From: Nocardioides conyzicola
GTDB lineage: Bacteria > Actinomycetota > Actinomycetes > Propionibacteriales > Nocardioidaceae
Direction: 5' to 3'
DNA length: 64,000 nt
NCBI RefSeq assembly: GCF_039543825.1
Contig: NZ_BAABKM010000002.1
Coordinates: 1,706,133-1,770,132, forward strand
Shown: positions 16,850-24,706 of the stretch, piece by piece
Layout of the letters: every line of letters begins with the position of its first letter
Position numbering within the stretch: the stretch's first letter is position 1
The notes under the pieces: model-generated
The model's database searches: none
What the model was told of the DNA's origin: nothing
What the model saw: only the letters and a program-made list of their open reading frames with translations
Translations under genes and position numbers: made by a program

Positions 16850-17710
16850 ATGACGCTGGTGTCGCTGAACGAGACGCGGCTGGCCGACCATGTCGACCGG
16901 CTCGGGCTCGAGCATCCCCCGATCGACCTGGCGACCGTGGACTACTCCGTACGCCGTCCCGACGTCTTCAACGCACGCTTCGGGCACGTCCTCGACTACA
17001 TGGCGCGCGTCGAGCTCGAGGTCGACCGCAACGTGCTCGAGCTGACCACCCTGCTGCCCGACCCGCCCGAGATCGACCGGCGCTTCTACACCGAGGTGTG
17101 GCAGCCGCAGGAGATCCGGCACGGCCAGATCCTCGACGAGCTCCAGGTCCAGCTCGGCCGCCCGCCCGCCGAGCCCGACCTGACGTCGCTCGGCGTGAAG
17201 ATGCGGATCCTCGGCGCGCTCGCGCACCTCGACGCTTTCCAGGACGTCTGCCGGATGCTCTACTACCTGACCGGCATGGCCACCGAGCGCTCGGCGGTGC
17301 TCGCCTACAACCTGCTCCACGACGGGGTCCTCGAGATGGGCGAGACCGCGATCGCCCGGACCGTCTTCACCCCGATCAAGCGGCAGGAGCCCGGCCACTA
17401 CGCCTTCTACCAGCTCTCCGCGCGCGGTCTCTGGTCGCAGCTCGCGGCCTGGCAGAAGTGGATGGTGCGCCACATGCGGAGCGTGTCCTTCGCGCCGGTC
17501 GGCGCCAACGACGCCCGCCAGACCGCCGACTTCGGCGACATGCTCGCGACGCTGCGGATCGACCGCGACGTCGAGAGCTTCGCCGGCCAGATCTCCCGGG
17601 TCGAGCGCGATCTCCTCTGGGCGCACAAGCGCGGGCTCCAGGTCCCGCCGTACGTCGCCCGCGCCTTCCGCGAGGCCGTCGAGCTGGCGCGGGTGCGCCG
17701 GGCTGCATGA
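16850..17710 (+). CDS. Ferritin-like diiron protein, acyl-ACP desaturase-like
   Basis: A 286-residue mostly helical protein. Carboxylate/His motifs suited to a diiron site are visible: VELEVDRN near 62, EIRHGQ (ExxH) near 88, TERSAV near 145 and EPGHYAF (ExxH) near 183. The helical pattern and length resemble stearoyl-ACP-desaturase relatives of the ferritin-like superfamily common in actinobacteria. Desaturase, hydroxylase or iron-storage roles cannot be separated by eye. It stands alone, divergent from the MFS gene, and is followed by two strong palindromes. Confidence 0.65.
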   Translation: MTLVSLNETRLADHVDRLGLEHPPIDLATVDYSVRRPDVFNARFGHVLDYMARVELEVDRNVLELTTLLPDPPEIDRRFYTEVWQPQEIRHGQILDELQVQLGRPPAEPDLTSLGVKMRILGALAHLDAFQDVCRMLYYLTGMATERSAVLAYNLLHDGVLEMGETAIARTVFTPIKRQEPGHYAFYQLSARGLWSQLAAWQKWMVRHMRSVSFAPVGANDARQTADFGDMLATLRIDRDVESFAGQISRVERDLLWAHKRGLQVPPYVARAFREAVELARVRRAA

Positions 17711-17730
17711 ATCCCCGGTCGACCGGGGAT
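17711..17730. repeat. Perfect 20-bp palindrome after the ferritin-like gene
   Basis: ATCCCCGGTCGACCGGGGAT reads identically on both strands and begins directly after the TGA at 17708-17710. It shares the frame AT-CCCGGT-NN-ACCGGG-AT (one arm base differing) with the larger palindrome at 17754-17785, so the two are probably copies of one element. It lies between convergent genes. Confidence 0.75.
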
Positions 17731-17753
17731 CCCGTCGCTTGTCGGCGGAGTGG

Positions 17754-17785
17754 TCAGGGATACCCGGTTAACCGGGTATCCCTGA
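17754..17785. terminator. Perfect 32-bp palindrome between convergent genes
   Basis: All 16 positions of each arm pair, with no unpaired loop; the centre is CGGTTAACCG. It sits between the ferritin-like gene (ends 17710) and the convergent TetR gene (ends 17835), where a bidirectional terminator would be expected. There is no T-tract, which is usual in high-GC actinobacteria. A protein-binding or dispersed repeat element is the alternative. Confidence 0.6.
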
Positions 17786-17834
17786 GGTTCTGGGTCTCTG
17801 CACTGCCCCAGGAGTTGAGGAAGTGCCTGAGGAG

Positions 17835-18413
17835 CTAGCCCCGAAGCGCCCGGCCGGCCAGCCAGGCGATGCCGTCGGCTGTCTCGGCCGGGCGGCCGGT
17901 GGGCTGCATGACGTGGCTGAGCACGACCCGCACGACCACGTCGATGGCGACGTCGAGGTGCGGGCCGTCCAGGCCGACGTCGTACGGCGTGACGCGCTCG
18001 GTCACCACCTGCTTGGCGACCGTCAGCAGCGACTCCGCGTGGGTCGTCAACAGCGGCAGCAGCTCGGTGTCGGCGCCGTGCGTCGCGGAGACCACGGCGT
18101 GGAGCAGCTTGTTGTCCCGGGCCAGCTCGAGGACGCCGTACGTCGCGGCGCGGATCGCGTCCACCAGGTCGTCGGGGTGCCGGTCGAAGGCGACGGACAC
18201 GACCTCGAGGAAGCGGGCCAGCTCCCGGAGGATGACCGCCTCGGCGAGCCCCTCCTTGGAGCCGACCTCGTTGTAGACCGTCTGCCGGCTCACGCCCACC
18301 CGGTCGGCGACCGAGCCCATGGTCACGCCGGACCACCCGGACTCGGTCGTCATCGCCACCGCCGCCTCGACGATGCGCTCGCGGGTCGACGGGGCCACGG
18401 TCATGGGCATCAT
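17835..18413 (-). CDS. TetR family regulator of the alkane hydroxylase gene
   Basis: 192 residues from the first ATG of ATGATG at 18413, whose ATGA overlaps the stop of the alkane hydroxylase gene. The N-terminal helix-turn-helix is at about 10-56 (TRERIVEAAVAM, GVTMGSVADRVGVSRQTVYN). The C-terminal helical domain is a TetR ligand-binding domain. The alkB-rubredoxin-TetR order is known from other actinobacteria, where the regulator represses the hydroxylase and is relieved by alkane products. Candidate operators lie at 19858-19895. Confidence 0.9.
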   Translation of the reverse strand: MMPMTVAPSTRERIVEAAVAMTTESGWSGVTMGSVADRVGVSRQTVYNEVGSKEGLAEAVILRELARFLEVVSVAFDRHPDDLVDAIRAATYGVLELARDNKLLHAVVSATHGADTELLPLLTTHAESLLTVAKQVVTERVTPYDVGLDGPHLDVAIDVVVRVVLSHVMQPTGRPAETADGIAWLAGRALRG

Positions 18414-19837
18414 CCTAGGAACGACTCCGTCAGCGGCACGAAGTCGACCTTGTCGCGTACGCCGCAGTCCGGGCAGCACCAGGTGTCCGGCACGTCCGCC
18501 CACGCCGTGCCCGCCGCGAAGCCCTCGTGCTCGTCGCCCTGCTCGACCCGGTAGGTGTAGCCGCAGCCGGGGCAGCGCGCCGCCAGCACCTCGTCCTCCG
18601 TCGCGACCGCCCCGGGGTTTCGAGACTGTTGCTGCGCCACCTCCTCGACCACCGGCACGGGGTACCTCGCGAGGATCCGGTCCCGCTTGCGTGGCGACAG
18701 GTTGGCCTTCGACAGGTCACCGTCGACGTGCGCGAGCACGCGCGGGTCCATCACCCGCCGCCAGACGGCGGGGACGATCGCGAGCACGATCATCCCGGCG
18801 TACCCGGTCGGCAGCACCGGCGACTCCTCGAAGTCGCGCAGGGACTGGTAGCGCCGGGTCGGGTTGGCGTGGTGGTCGCTGTGCCGCTGCAGGTGGTAGA
18901 GCAGCACGTTGGTCGCGATGTTGTTGGAGTTCCACGAGTGCGTGGGGTCGACCCGCTCGTAGCGCTCGCGCTCGCCGACGCCGACCTTCTGGCGCAGCAT
19001 CCCGTAGTGCTCCATGTAGTTGACGACCTCGAGCAGCGAGAAGCCGACGACCGCCTGGATGACGAGGTACGGCAGGATCCCGACGCCGAGCCAGGCGACC
19101 AGCGCGCCCCAGAGCACGAGCGACATCAGCCAGGCGTTGAGCACGTCGTTGCCGATCCGGAACGGGTGCTGCTGCTTGCGGGCGTAGCGCCGTTTCTCGA
19201 TCCGCCAGGCCGACCGCAGCGAACCGAGGACGGTGCGCGGCCAGAACTGGTAGAAGTTCTCGCCCATCCGCGACGACGCCGGGTCCTCGGGCGTCGCGAC
19301 GCGGACGTGGTGACCGCGGTTGTGCTCGATGTAGAAGTGGCCGTAGAAGCTCTGCGCCAGCGCGATCTTGGAGAGCCAGCGCTCGTTCTCCTCGCGCTTG
19401 TGGCCGAGCTCGTGCGCGGTGTTGATGCCGATCCCGCCGATGCAGCCGATCGACACGGCGAGGCCGACCTTGTCGATGACGGCGAGATCGGCACCACCGG
19501 CGATCAGCCACATCGCGCCGACGAACCCGACGTACTGGATCGGCAGGAAGAGGTAGGTGATCCACCGGTAGTAGCGGTCCTGCTCCAGCGCCTCGATCAC
19601 GTCGTCGGGCGGGTTGGAGCGGTCGAGCCCGGCGACCAGGTCGATGACCGGTACGACGACCAGGATCACGACCGGGCCGATCCAGAACCAGACGCCCCAG
19701 CCGGTGAGCGACCACATGCCGTAGCCGATGAACGCCAGGGACGGTACGACGAGGCCGATCAGCCAGAGGTAGCGCTTCCGGTCCCTCCAGCCGGCGGTCG
19801 AGCCGGCAGAGACGGTGCTGTTGGCGATGGTGGACAT
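18410..19837 (-). CDS. alkB: Alkane 1-monooxygenase fused to rubredoxin
   Basis: 475 residues from the ATG at 19837, with AGGAGG upstream. The membrane part (about 20-370) has several hydrophobic helices and the diiron His boxes HELGHK, EHNRGHHVRVATPEDPASSR and LQRHSDHHANP plus NYMEHYG. A linker leads to a C-terminal rubredoxin with CPGCG at 422-426 and CPDCG at 455-459. It should hydroxylate the terminal carbon of n-alkanes, with the built-in rubredoxin passing electrons from a rubredoxin reductase not seen here. Such fusions are known in actinobacteria (for example AlkW1-type enzymes). It is co-transcribed with the TetR gene. Confidence 0.95.
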   Translation of the reverse strand: MSTIANSTVSAGSTAGWRDRKRYLWLIGLVVPSLAFIGYGMWSLTGWGVWFWIGPVVILVVVPVIDLVAGLDRSNPPDDVIEALEQDRYYRWITYLFLPIQYVGFVGAMWLIAGGADLAVIDKVGLAVSIGCIGGIGINTAHELGHKREENERWLSKIALAQSFYGHFYIEHNRGHHVRVATPEDPASSRMGENFYQFWPRTVLGSLRSAWRIEKRRYARKQQHPFRIGNDVLNAWLMSLVLWGALVAWLGVGILPYLVIQAVVGFSLLEVVNYMEHYGMLRQKVGVGERERYERVDPTHSWNSNNIATNVLLYHLQRHSDHHANPTRRYQSLRDFEESPVLPTGYAGMIVLAIVPAVWRRVMDPRVLAHVDGDLSKANLSPRKRDRILARYPVPVVEEVAQQQSRNPGAVATEDEVLAARCPGCGYTYRVEQGDEHEGFAAGTAWADVPDTWCCPDCGVRDKVDFVPLTESFLG

Positions 19838-19857
19838 CCGAGGTGCCTCCTGTCGGT

Positions 19858-19895
19858 GGTTGACAACAACGTACGAAATGTCAACCAGGTTGACA
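19858..19895. promoter_or_regulatory. Three-half-site operator upstream of alkB
   Basis: The half-site GGTTGACA occurs at 19858-19865 and 19888-19895, with its complement TGTCAACC at 19879-19886. The right-hand pair forms TGTCAACC-A-GGTTGACA; the left pair is spaced by 13 bp. The site lies 21-58 bp upstream of the alkB start and is a natural target for the coupled TetR protein. Confidence 0.7.
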
Positions 19896-19915
19896 AGAGG
19901 CACCGGGATGTAAAG

Positions 19916-20677
19916 TCAGGCGTTCTCGCGGCGGAAGGTCGCCGTGCCCCACCAGGTGCCGAGCACCGCGAGCACCACGGCCCAGACCGATCCCCACAGG
20001 ACGGCGGACGAGCCGAGGTCGCCGGCGAACCCGTCGCGGACGGCGTCGACGATCCACTTGAAGGGCATGAAGTCGCTGATCCGCTGGAGCCAGGCGGGGC
20101 CCAGCGTCATCGGCAGCAGGATCCCGCTGAGCAGGAGGACCGGCATCATCACGATGTTGATGACCGGCGCCATCACGTCCTCGCTCTTGGTCGTGAGCGC
20201 CAGCGCGTTGGACGCCGCCGCGCAGGCGCCGCCGATGACCAGGGTGATGACGACGCCCAGCACGATGCCGGCCGCGTCCCCCCGCATGCCCATGGCGTAG
20301 CCGAGCGCGACCAGGATCACCGCCTGCACGAAGAGCTGGCTGACGTCGCGCATCAGCCGGCCGACCAGCAGGGCGGAGCGGTTGGCCGGCGTCACGCGCT
20401 CGGCCTCGATGACGCCCTCACGCCACTCGCCGATGAGTCCGAAGCCGGCGAAGAACGCACCGAACATGCCGAGCTGGACCAGCAGGCCCGGCACCAGGAA
20501 GGTGTACGCGTTGTCGGTGCCGGTGTCGAAGGACGACACCAGCGGCTTGAGGAGTGGGCCGAACAGCACCAGGTAGAGCACCGGCTGCATGATCCCGATC
20601 AGCACCCACGCGGGGTTGCGCAGGTTCATCCGGATCTGGCGCCGGAAGACGATGTTGCTCTCGCGCAGGAACGTCAT
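19916..20677 (-). CDS. ABC-2 type exporter permease (DrrB-like)
   Basis: A 253-residue membrane protein with six predicted helices and the ABC-2 permease opening (RESNIVFRRQIRMNLRNPAW, then a helix ending LYLVLFGPLL). Its start overlaps the stop of the ATPase gene by ATGA. It forms the membrane channel of an exporter with the ATPase encoded at 20674. DrrAB-type pairs export drugs, antibiotics or lipids; the substrate is unknown. Confidence 0.9.
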   Translation of the reverse strand: MTFLRESNIVFRRQIRMNLRNPAWVLIGIMQPVLYLVLFGPLLKPLVSSFDTGTDNAYTFLVPGLLVQLGMFGAFFAGFGLIGEWREGVIEAERVTPANRSALLVGRLMRDVSQLFVQAVILVALGYAMGMRGDAAGIVLGVVITLVIGGACAAASNALALTTKSEDVMAPVINIVMMPVLLLSGILLPMTLGPAWLQRISDFMPFKWIVDAVRDGFAGDLGSSAVLWGSVWAVVLAVLGTWWGTATFRRENA

Positions 20678-21669
20678 GCCGAGACCTCCTCGGGGGTGGT
20701 GGAGTCGCCGGCCTCGGCGTCGCGCAGCGAGCGGCCGGTCAGGGTCAGGAACACGTCGTCCAGCGTCGGCCGGAGCACCTCGATCGAGTCCAGCTCGACA
20801 CCGGCCGCCCCGAGGTCACGGAGCAGACCGGGTACGACGCGGCCCGCGCGCTGCACCCGGCCCCGCACGTGCCGGCCGTCGGTCTCGACGCCGTCGGCGA
20901 TCGAGCCGAGCCGCTCGGCGGCTCGGGTGACCTGGTCGGGGGTCGCCACTTCGAGGTCGACGAGGTCGCCGGACACCTGGGCCTTGAGGTTGTCCGGGGT
21001 GTCCGAGGCGACGATCGTCCCCTGGTCGATGATCAGGATCCGGTCGGCGAGCGCATCGGCCTCGTCGAGGTAGTGCGTCGTCAGGAAGACGGTCGCACCC
21101 AGCCGCGACCGCAGGCCCTCGATGTGGTCCCACAGGTTCGCCCGCGCCTGCGGGTCCAGGCCGGTCGTCGGCTCGTCGAGGAAGACCAGCGACGGGTCGT
21201 GGATCAGCCCCATCACCACGTCCAGGCGGCGCTTCTGCCCGCCGGACATGTTCTTCGGCATCCGCTTCCAGAGGCCGTCCAGCTGCAGCTGCTCGAAGAG
21301 CTCGTTGCCCCGTCGTACGGCGTCCGCCCGCGACATCCCGTAGAGCATGCCGTGGTCGACGACCTCGTCCCCGGCGTACGCACCGGAGAAGGTCGACCCG
21401 ACCTGCGAGACGTAGCCGATGCTCCGGCGCACCTGCACGGACTGCGTGACGACGTCGTAGCCGGCGACGGTGGCGGTGCCGGCGGTCGGCCGCAGCAGCG
21501 TCGTCAGCATCCGCAGCGTCGTGGTCTTGCCCGCGCCGTTGGGGCCGAGGAAGCCGACGACCTCGCCCTCCTCGACGTCGAGGTCGACGCCGTCGACGGC
21601 GCGGACCTCCTTGGCGCTCTTGCCGCGTCCCGTGTGGAACGTCTGCACGAGTCCCCGTGCGGTGATCAT
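20674..21669 (-). CDS. ABC exporter ATP-binding protein (DrrA-like)
   Basis: 331 residues from the ATG at 21669. The Walker A motif is GPNGAGKTTT near 45, the signature NMSGGQKRRLDV near 145 and Walker B LVFLDEPTTGLDP near 165. The extended C-terminal region after about 230 is typical of DrrA-type ATPases. It is coupled by ATGA to the permease gene. Two GTTCA-type dyads lie upstream at 21693-21725, partly over the end of the preceding gene, so the pair probably has its own regulated promoter. Confidence 0.93.
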   Translation of the reverse strand: MITARGLVQTFHTGRGKSAKEVRAVDGVDLDVEEGEVVGFLGPNGAGKTTTLRMLTTLLRPTAGTATVAGYDVVTQSVQVRRSIGYVSQVGSTFSGAYAGDEVVDHGMLYGMSRADAVRRGNELFEQLQLDGLWKRMPKNMSGGQKRRLDVVMGLIHDPSLVFLDEPTTGLDPQARANLWDHIEGLRSRLGATVFLTTHYLDEADALADRILIIDQGTIVASDTPDNLKAQVSGDLVDLEVATPDQVTRAAERLGSIADGVETDGRHVRGRVQRAGRVVPGLLRDLGAAGVELDSIEVLRPTLDDVFLTLTGRSLRDAEAGDSTTPEEVSA

Positions 21670-21692
21670 GTGGTCTCCCGGAGGTGGTGAGT

Positions 21693-21725
21693 GTTCAAAC
21701 TTGAACAGAGTGTTCAACAGTGAAC
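21693..21725. promoter_or_regulatory. Two GTTCA-type dyads upstream of the DrrAB-like genes
   Basis: GTTCAA-AC-TTGAAC (21693-21706) and GTTCAACAGTGAAC (21712-21725) start 19 bp apart and lie 24-56 bp upstream of the ATPase start. The second overlaps the stop region of the mycothiol-type gene. No regulator gene touches the operon; the PadR gene at 23288 is one candidate. Confidence 0.6.
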
Positions 21726-22433
21726 AGCAGGCGTCAAGCCGGCACCAGGTGGACCGGGGGGACGGTCCCAGCTCATCGGTCGCGACGACCGGTCCCACAG
21801 CGCGAGGTAGAGCGCGACCGCCGGCCCGTCGAGCTCCCAGTCGCAGACCGGGAGGTCGGGCCGGGGTCCGGAGCCCCGCGTCGCCACCGCGGGCCGTGGA
21901 CCGATCCGGACGAGCCACCAGTCGGGCACGTCGCCGGGGGCGACCACCAGCACCGACTCCTGGTCGCTGCGCAGCCGGGAGGTCGGCCGGGTCGCGAAGC
22001 CGGTCAGCAGCTCGTCGATCCCGTCGACGGCGAGGTCGGTCTCGATCCAGGTCTCGGCCGGGTCGGGCGGCCGGCCGAAGACCGCGGCCAGCGCGTCCAC
22101 CGCGTGCAGCGTCGTCTGGTGGCAGGCCCGCCGCATCCAGAACTCCTGCGGCGCGCGCGTCAGCGCCTCGACCAGCTCGATCGCCCCGTCGCGCAGCCAC
22201 TCGAGGGGGTCGCCGGCGACCGGGTCGTGCTGCTCCGCCGCCCGCTCCCCACGCAGCATCGCGGCGGTCGAGCGGTGCGCCTCGCCCTGGTGCAGGACGA
22301 GATCGCGCACGGTCCACCCCGGACACGTCGGGACCGGCGCGTCCTGGCCGGCCCGGTCGGCGTACCGCACGAGCGCGACCATCGCGGTGCGCAGGCCCTC
22401 CAGCTGGCGGGCCCGGGGCAGGTCGGTGGGCAC
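21714..22433 (-). CDS. Maleylpyruvate isomerase / DinB-type mycothiol-dependent family protein
   Basis: A 239-residue protein whose N-terminal four-helix domain contains TCPGWTVRDLVLHQGEAHR near residue 36, the hallmark of the mycothiol maleylpyruvate isomerase N-terminal domain, with His residues (H48, later HAVD) suited to zinc binding. The C-terminal SCP-like part holds VAPGDVPDWWLVR and DGPAVALYLALWDR. These proteins are predicted mycothiol transferases or metal-dependent enzymes; the substrate is unknown. It starts with GTG at 22433, divergent from the NYN gene, and lies upstream of the ABC exporter genes. Confidence 0.8.
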   Translation of the reverse strand: MPTDLPRARQLEGLRTAMVALVRYADRAGQDAPVPTCPGWTVRDLVLHQGEAHRSTAAMLRGERAAEQHDPVAGDPLEWLRDGAIELVEALTRAPQEFWMRRACHQTTLHAVDALAAVFGRPPDPAETWIETDLAVDGIDELLTGFATRPTSRLRSDQESVLVVAPGDVPDWWLVRIGPRPAVATRGSGPRPDLPVCDWELDGPAVALYLALWDRSSRPMSWDRPPGPPGAGLTPAVHC

Positions 22434-22501
22434 CCGTCGAGCGTGACACTTCGTCCGGCGCGGAGCATCCGGATTACCGCCCGGGGTGGTAGGAGTGGGG
22501 C

Positions 22502-23284
22502 GTGACCGAGTCCCCGACCGTCCGCCTCGCCGTGCTCATCGACGCCGACAACGTCTCCTCCTCCCACTCGTCGGCCCTGCTCGCCGAGCTGGCCCGCTAC
22601 GGCATCCCCACCGTCAAGCGGGCGTACGGCGACTGGACGACCCCGCAGCTCGCCGGCTGGAAGGGCGAGCTGGCGCGGCACGCGATCCAGCCGATCCAGC
22701 AGTTCGCCAACACCGTCGGGAAGAACTCCACGGACTCCGCGCTGATCATCGACGCGATGGACCTGCTCTACTCCGCCAACCTCGACGCCTTCGCCCTGGT
22801 GTCCAGCGACAGCGACTTCACCCGGCTCGCCACGCGGCTGCGTGAGTCCGGCAAGACCGTCTACGGGCTCGGGCAGCGCAAGACCCCCGCGTCGCTGCAG
22901 GCGGCGTGCGACAAGTTCATCTTCCTGGAGGTGCTCCGCGACCGGGACGACGACCAAGACGAGGGCCAGGGGCCGGAGCAGGACGCCGAGGCCGAGGGCG
23001 ACTCGCTCCCCGACCTGCGCACGATCCTCGAGGCCGCCGTCCGCAGCACGTCGCAGGAGGACGGCTGGTCGCCGCTCGGGGCGGTCGGGACCTACCTGGG
23101 CAAGGCCCACGCGTCGTTCGACCCGCGGCACTACGGCTTCTCCCGCCTCAGCGTGCTCGTCGGCAAGCAGGACTACCTGGACCTGGACCACCCGGACGGC
23201 GGGCAGCCGCGGGTGCGCGTCAGGCCCAAGCGGCCGGCCCGCAAGCGGGCCCCGGCCAAGAAGGCCGCCGCCAAGAAGAGCTGA
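22502..23284 (+). CDS. NYN domain (PIN-like nuclease) protein with C-terminal OST-HTH/LOTUS domain
   Basis: A 260-residue protein. The N-terminal NYN domain (about 8-140) shows the acidic active-site residues: LIDADN near 14, TDSALIIDAMDLLY near 77 and LVSSDSDFTRLATRLRE near 100. An acidic linker (150-168) leads to an OST-HTH-like domain (about 170-230). The tail is Lys/Arg/Ala-rich. Such proteins are predicted RNases acting on structured or bound RNA. GTG 22502 is preceded by GGAG. It stands as a single gene. Confidence 0.85.
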   Translation: MTESPTVRLAVLIDADNVSSSHSSALLAELARYGIPTVKRAYGDWTTPQLAGWKGELARHAIQPIQQFANTVGKNSTDSALIIDAMDLLYSANLDAFALVSSDSDFTRLATRLRESGKTVYGLGQRKTPASLQAACDKFIFLEVLRDRDDDQDEGQGPEQDAEAEGDSLPDLRTILEAAVRSTSQEDGWSPLGAVGTYLGKAHASFDPRHYGFSRLSVLVGKQDYLDLDHPDGGQPRVRVRPKRPARKRAPAKKAAAKKS

Positions 23285-23287
23285 CGC

Positions 23288-23905
23288 TCACCGGTCCAGC
23301 AGCGCCCGGTACTTGTCCCGGTCGGCGTTCATCTGCCAGCCCGGGTCGTCCGCGGGCGGTTCCCACGCGGCGTCGAGCTCGCCTCGCTTGATCTCCTCGA
23401 CGGTCTCGCGCAACCAGGCCAGCTCGGCCACCGCGAGGTCGAGCCAGAGCAGGACGCTGCGCCGCGCGTGCGGCGGCAGGTCGCCGGGCTTGCCGGCGGC
23501 CAGGTCGGCGACCGTGCGCTCCAGCTCGACGCGACGGGCGGTGAGGGAGCGGACGACCTGCTGGTGCTCGAGCAGCGGCAGCATCGAGAACGCGACGTGG
23601 AAGGCGCTGGTCTCGTAGAGGTTCACCGTCTCGAGCGCCTGGACCAGCATCCGCTCGAGCTCGGCCCGTCCCTCGTCCGTCAGCTCGTAGACCGCGACCT
23701 CGCGGCCGCCGTCCACGAGGTCGTGCCGGCGCAGGTGTCCCTGCCCCGTCAGGCTGGTCAGGCCGTGGTAGATCGAGCCGGGGTTGGTGTGCGCCCACCG
23801 GTCGACCTGCCAGGACAGCAGCTCGCGCCGGATCTGGTAGCCGTTGACCGGCTCGAACAGCGCGACCGCACCCAGCAGCAGCATGCGGGTCTCCTGGCCG
23901 GCCAT
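23288..23905 (-). CDS. PadR family transcriptional regulator
   Basis: A 205-residue protein with the PadR winged helix at about 5-80 (LLLGAVALFEPVNGYQIRRELL, then GSIYHGLTSLTGQGHL) and a helical C-terminal domain for dimerisation. ATG 23905 is the first start beginning the conserved domain. It is divergent from polyphosphate glucokinase across a 42-bp gap and convergent with the NYN gene. PadR proteins commonly repress transporter genes; the DrrAB-like operon 1.6 kb away is a plausible target. Confidence 0.9.
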   Translation of the reverse strand: MAGQETRMLLLGAVALFEPVNGYQIRRELLSWQVDRWAHTNPGSIYHGLTSLTGQGHLRRHDLVDGGREVAVYELTDEGRAELERMLVQALETVNLYETSAFHVAFSMLPLLEHQQVVRSLTARRVELERTVADLAAGKPGDLPPHARRSVLLWLDLAVAELAWLRETVEEIKRGELDAAWEPPADDPGWQMNADRDKYRALLDR

Positions 23906-23947
23906 GCCGTGAGTGTAGAGACAGGTTGCGGGCCGTAGGTTGGTCCC

Positions 23948-24700
23948 ATGGCCAGCGCACAACCCTTCGGCATCGACTTCGGCGGCACCGGCATCAAGGG
24001 CGCCCCCGTGGACCTGGAGACCGGCGACTTCGCCGCCGACCGCGAGCGGATCCGGACGCCCGAGAAGTCGACGCCCGAGGCGATCGCGGAGATCTTCGTC
24101 GACCTGCTCGGCAAGTTCCCGGACTGCACCGGCGCGGTCGGGGTGACCGTGCCGGGCGTCGTACGCCACGGGGTCGTGCACTCCGCCGCCAACATCGACA
24201 AGGGCTGGATCGGCACGGACGCGGACAAGCTCTTCACCGAGGCGACCGGCCGGGACGTCCACGTCGTCAACGACGCCGACGCGGCGGGCCTCGCGGAGGT
24301 GCGGTACGGCGCCGCCAAGGGCCGGTCGGGCCTGGTCATCGTCACGACCCTCGGCACGGGCATCGGCTCGGCGCTCGTCCACAACGGCGTCCTGGTGCCC
24401 AGCTCCGAGCTCGGCCACCTCGAGATCGACGGCCACGACGCCGAGTCGCGCGCGGCCAACAGCGCCCGCACCCGCGAGGATCTGTCGTGGGAGCACTGGG
24501 CCAAGCGGCTCACGAAGTACTACCGCACCCTCGAGATGCTCTTCTCCCCGGACCTGTTCGTGGTGGGCGGCGGCGTGAGCAAGGAGTCCGACCAGTTCCT
24601 GCCGCTGCTCGACATCAGCACCGAGATCATCCCCGCGCAGCTGCGCAACAGGGCCGGCGTCGTCGGCGCCGCGCTCTACGCCTCAGAGGGCGGCAGCTAG
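23948..24700 (+). CDS. ppgK: Polyphosphate glucokinase
   Basis: A 250-residue ROK-family kinase. The phosphate-binding opening is IDFGGTGIKGAPVDL near 9, with VVNDADAAGLAEVRYGAAKG near 108 and TLGTGIGSALVHNG near 135, as in polyphosphate/ATP glucokinases of actinobacteria. It phosphorylates glucose using polyphosphate or ATP. The ATG at 23948 follows the PadR gene divergently with no strong ribosome-binding site, so the transcript may have a very short leader. Confidence 0.95.
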   Translation: MASAQPFGIDFGGTGIKGAPVDLETGDFAADRERIRTPEKSTPEAIAEIFVDLLGKFPDCTGAVGVTVPGVVRHGVVHSAANIDKGWIGTDADKLFTEATGRDVHVVNDADAAGLAEVRYGAAKGRSGLVIVTTLGTGIGSALVHNGVLVPSSELGHLEIDGHDAESRAANSARTREDLSWEHWAKRLTKYYRTLEMLFSPDLFVVGGGVSKESDQFLPLLDISTEIIPAQLRNRAGVVGAALYASEGGS

Positions 24701-24706
24701 TCCGAC

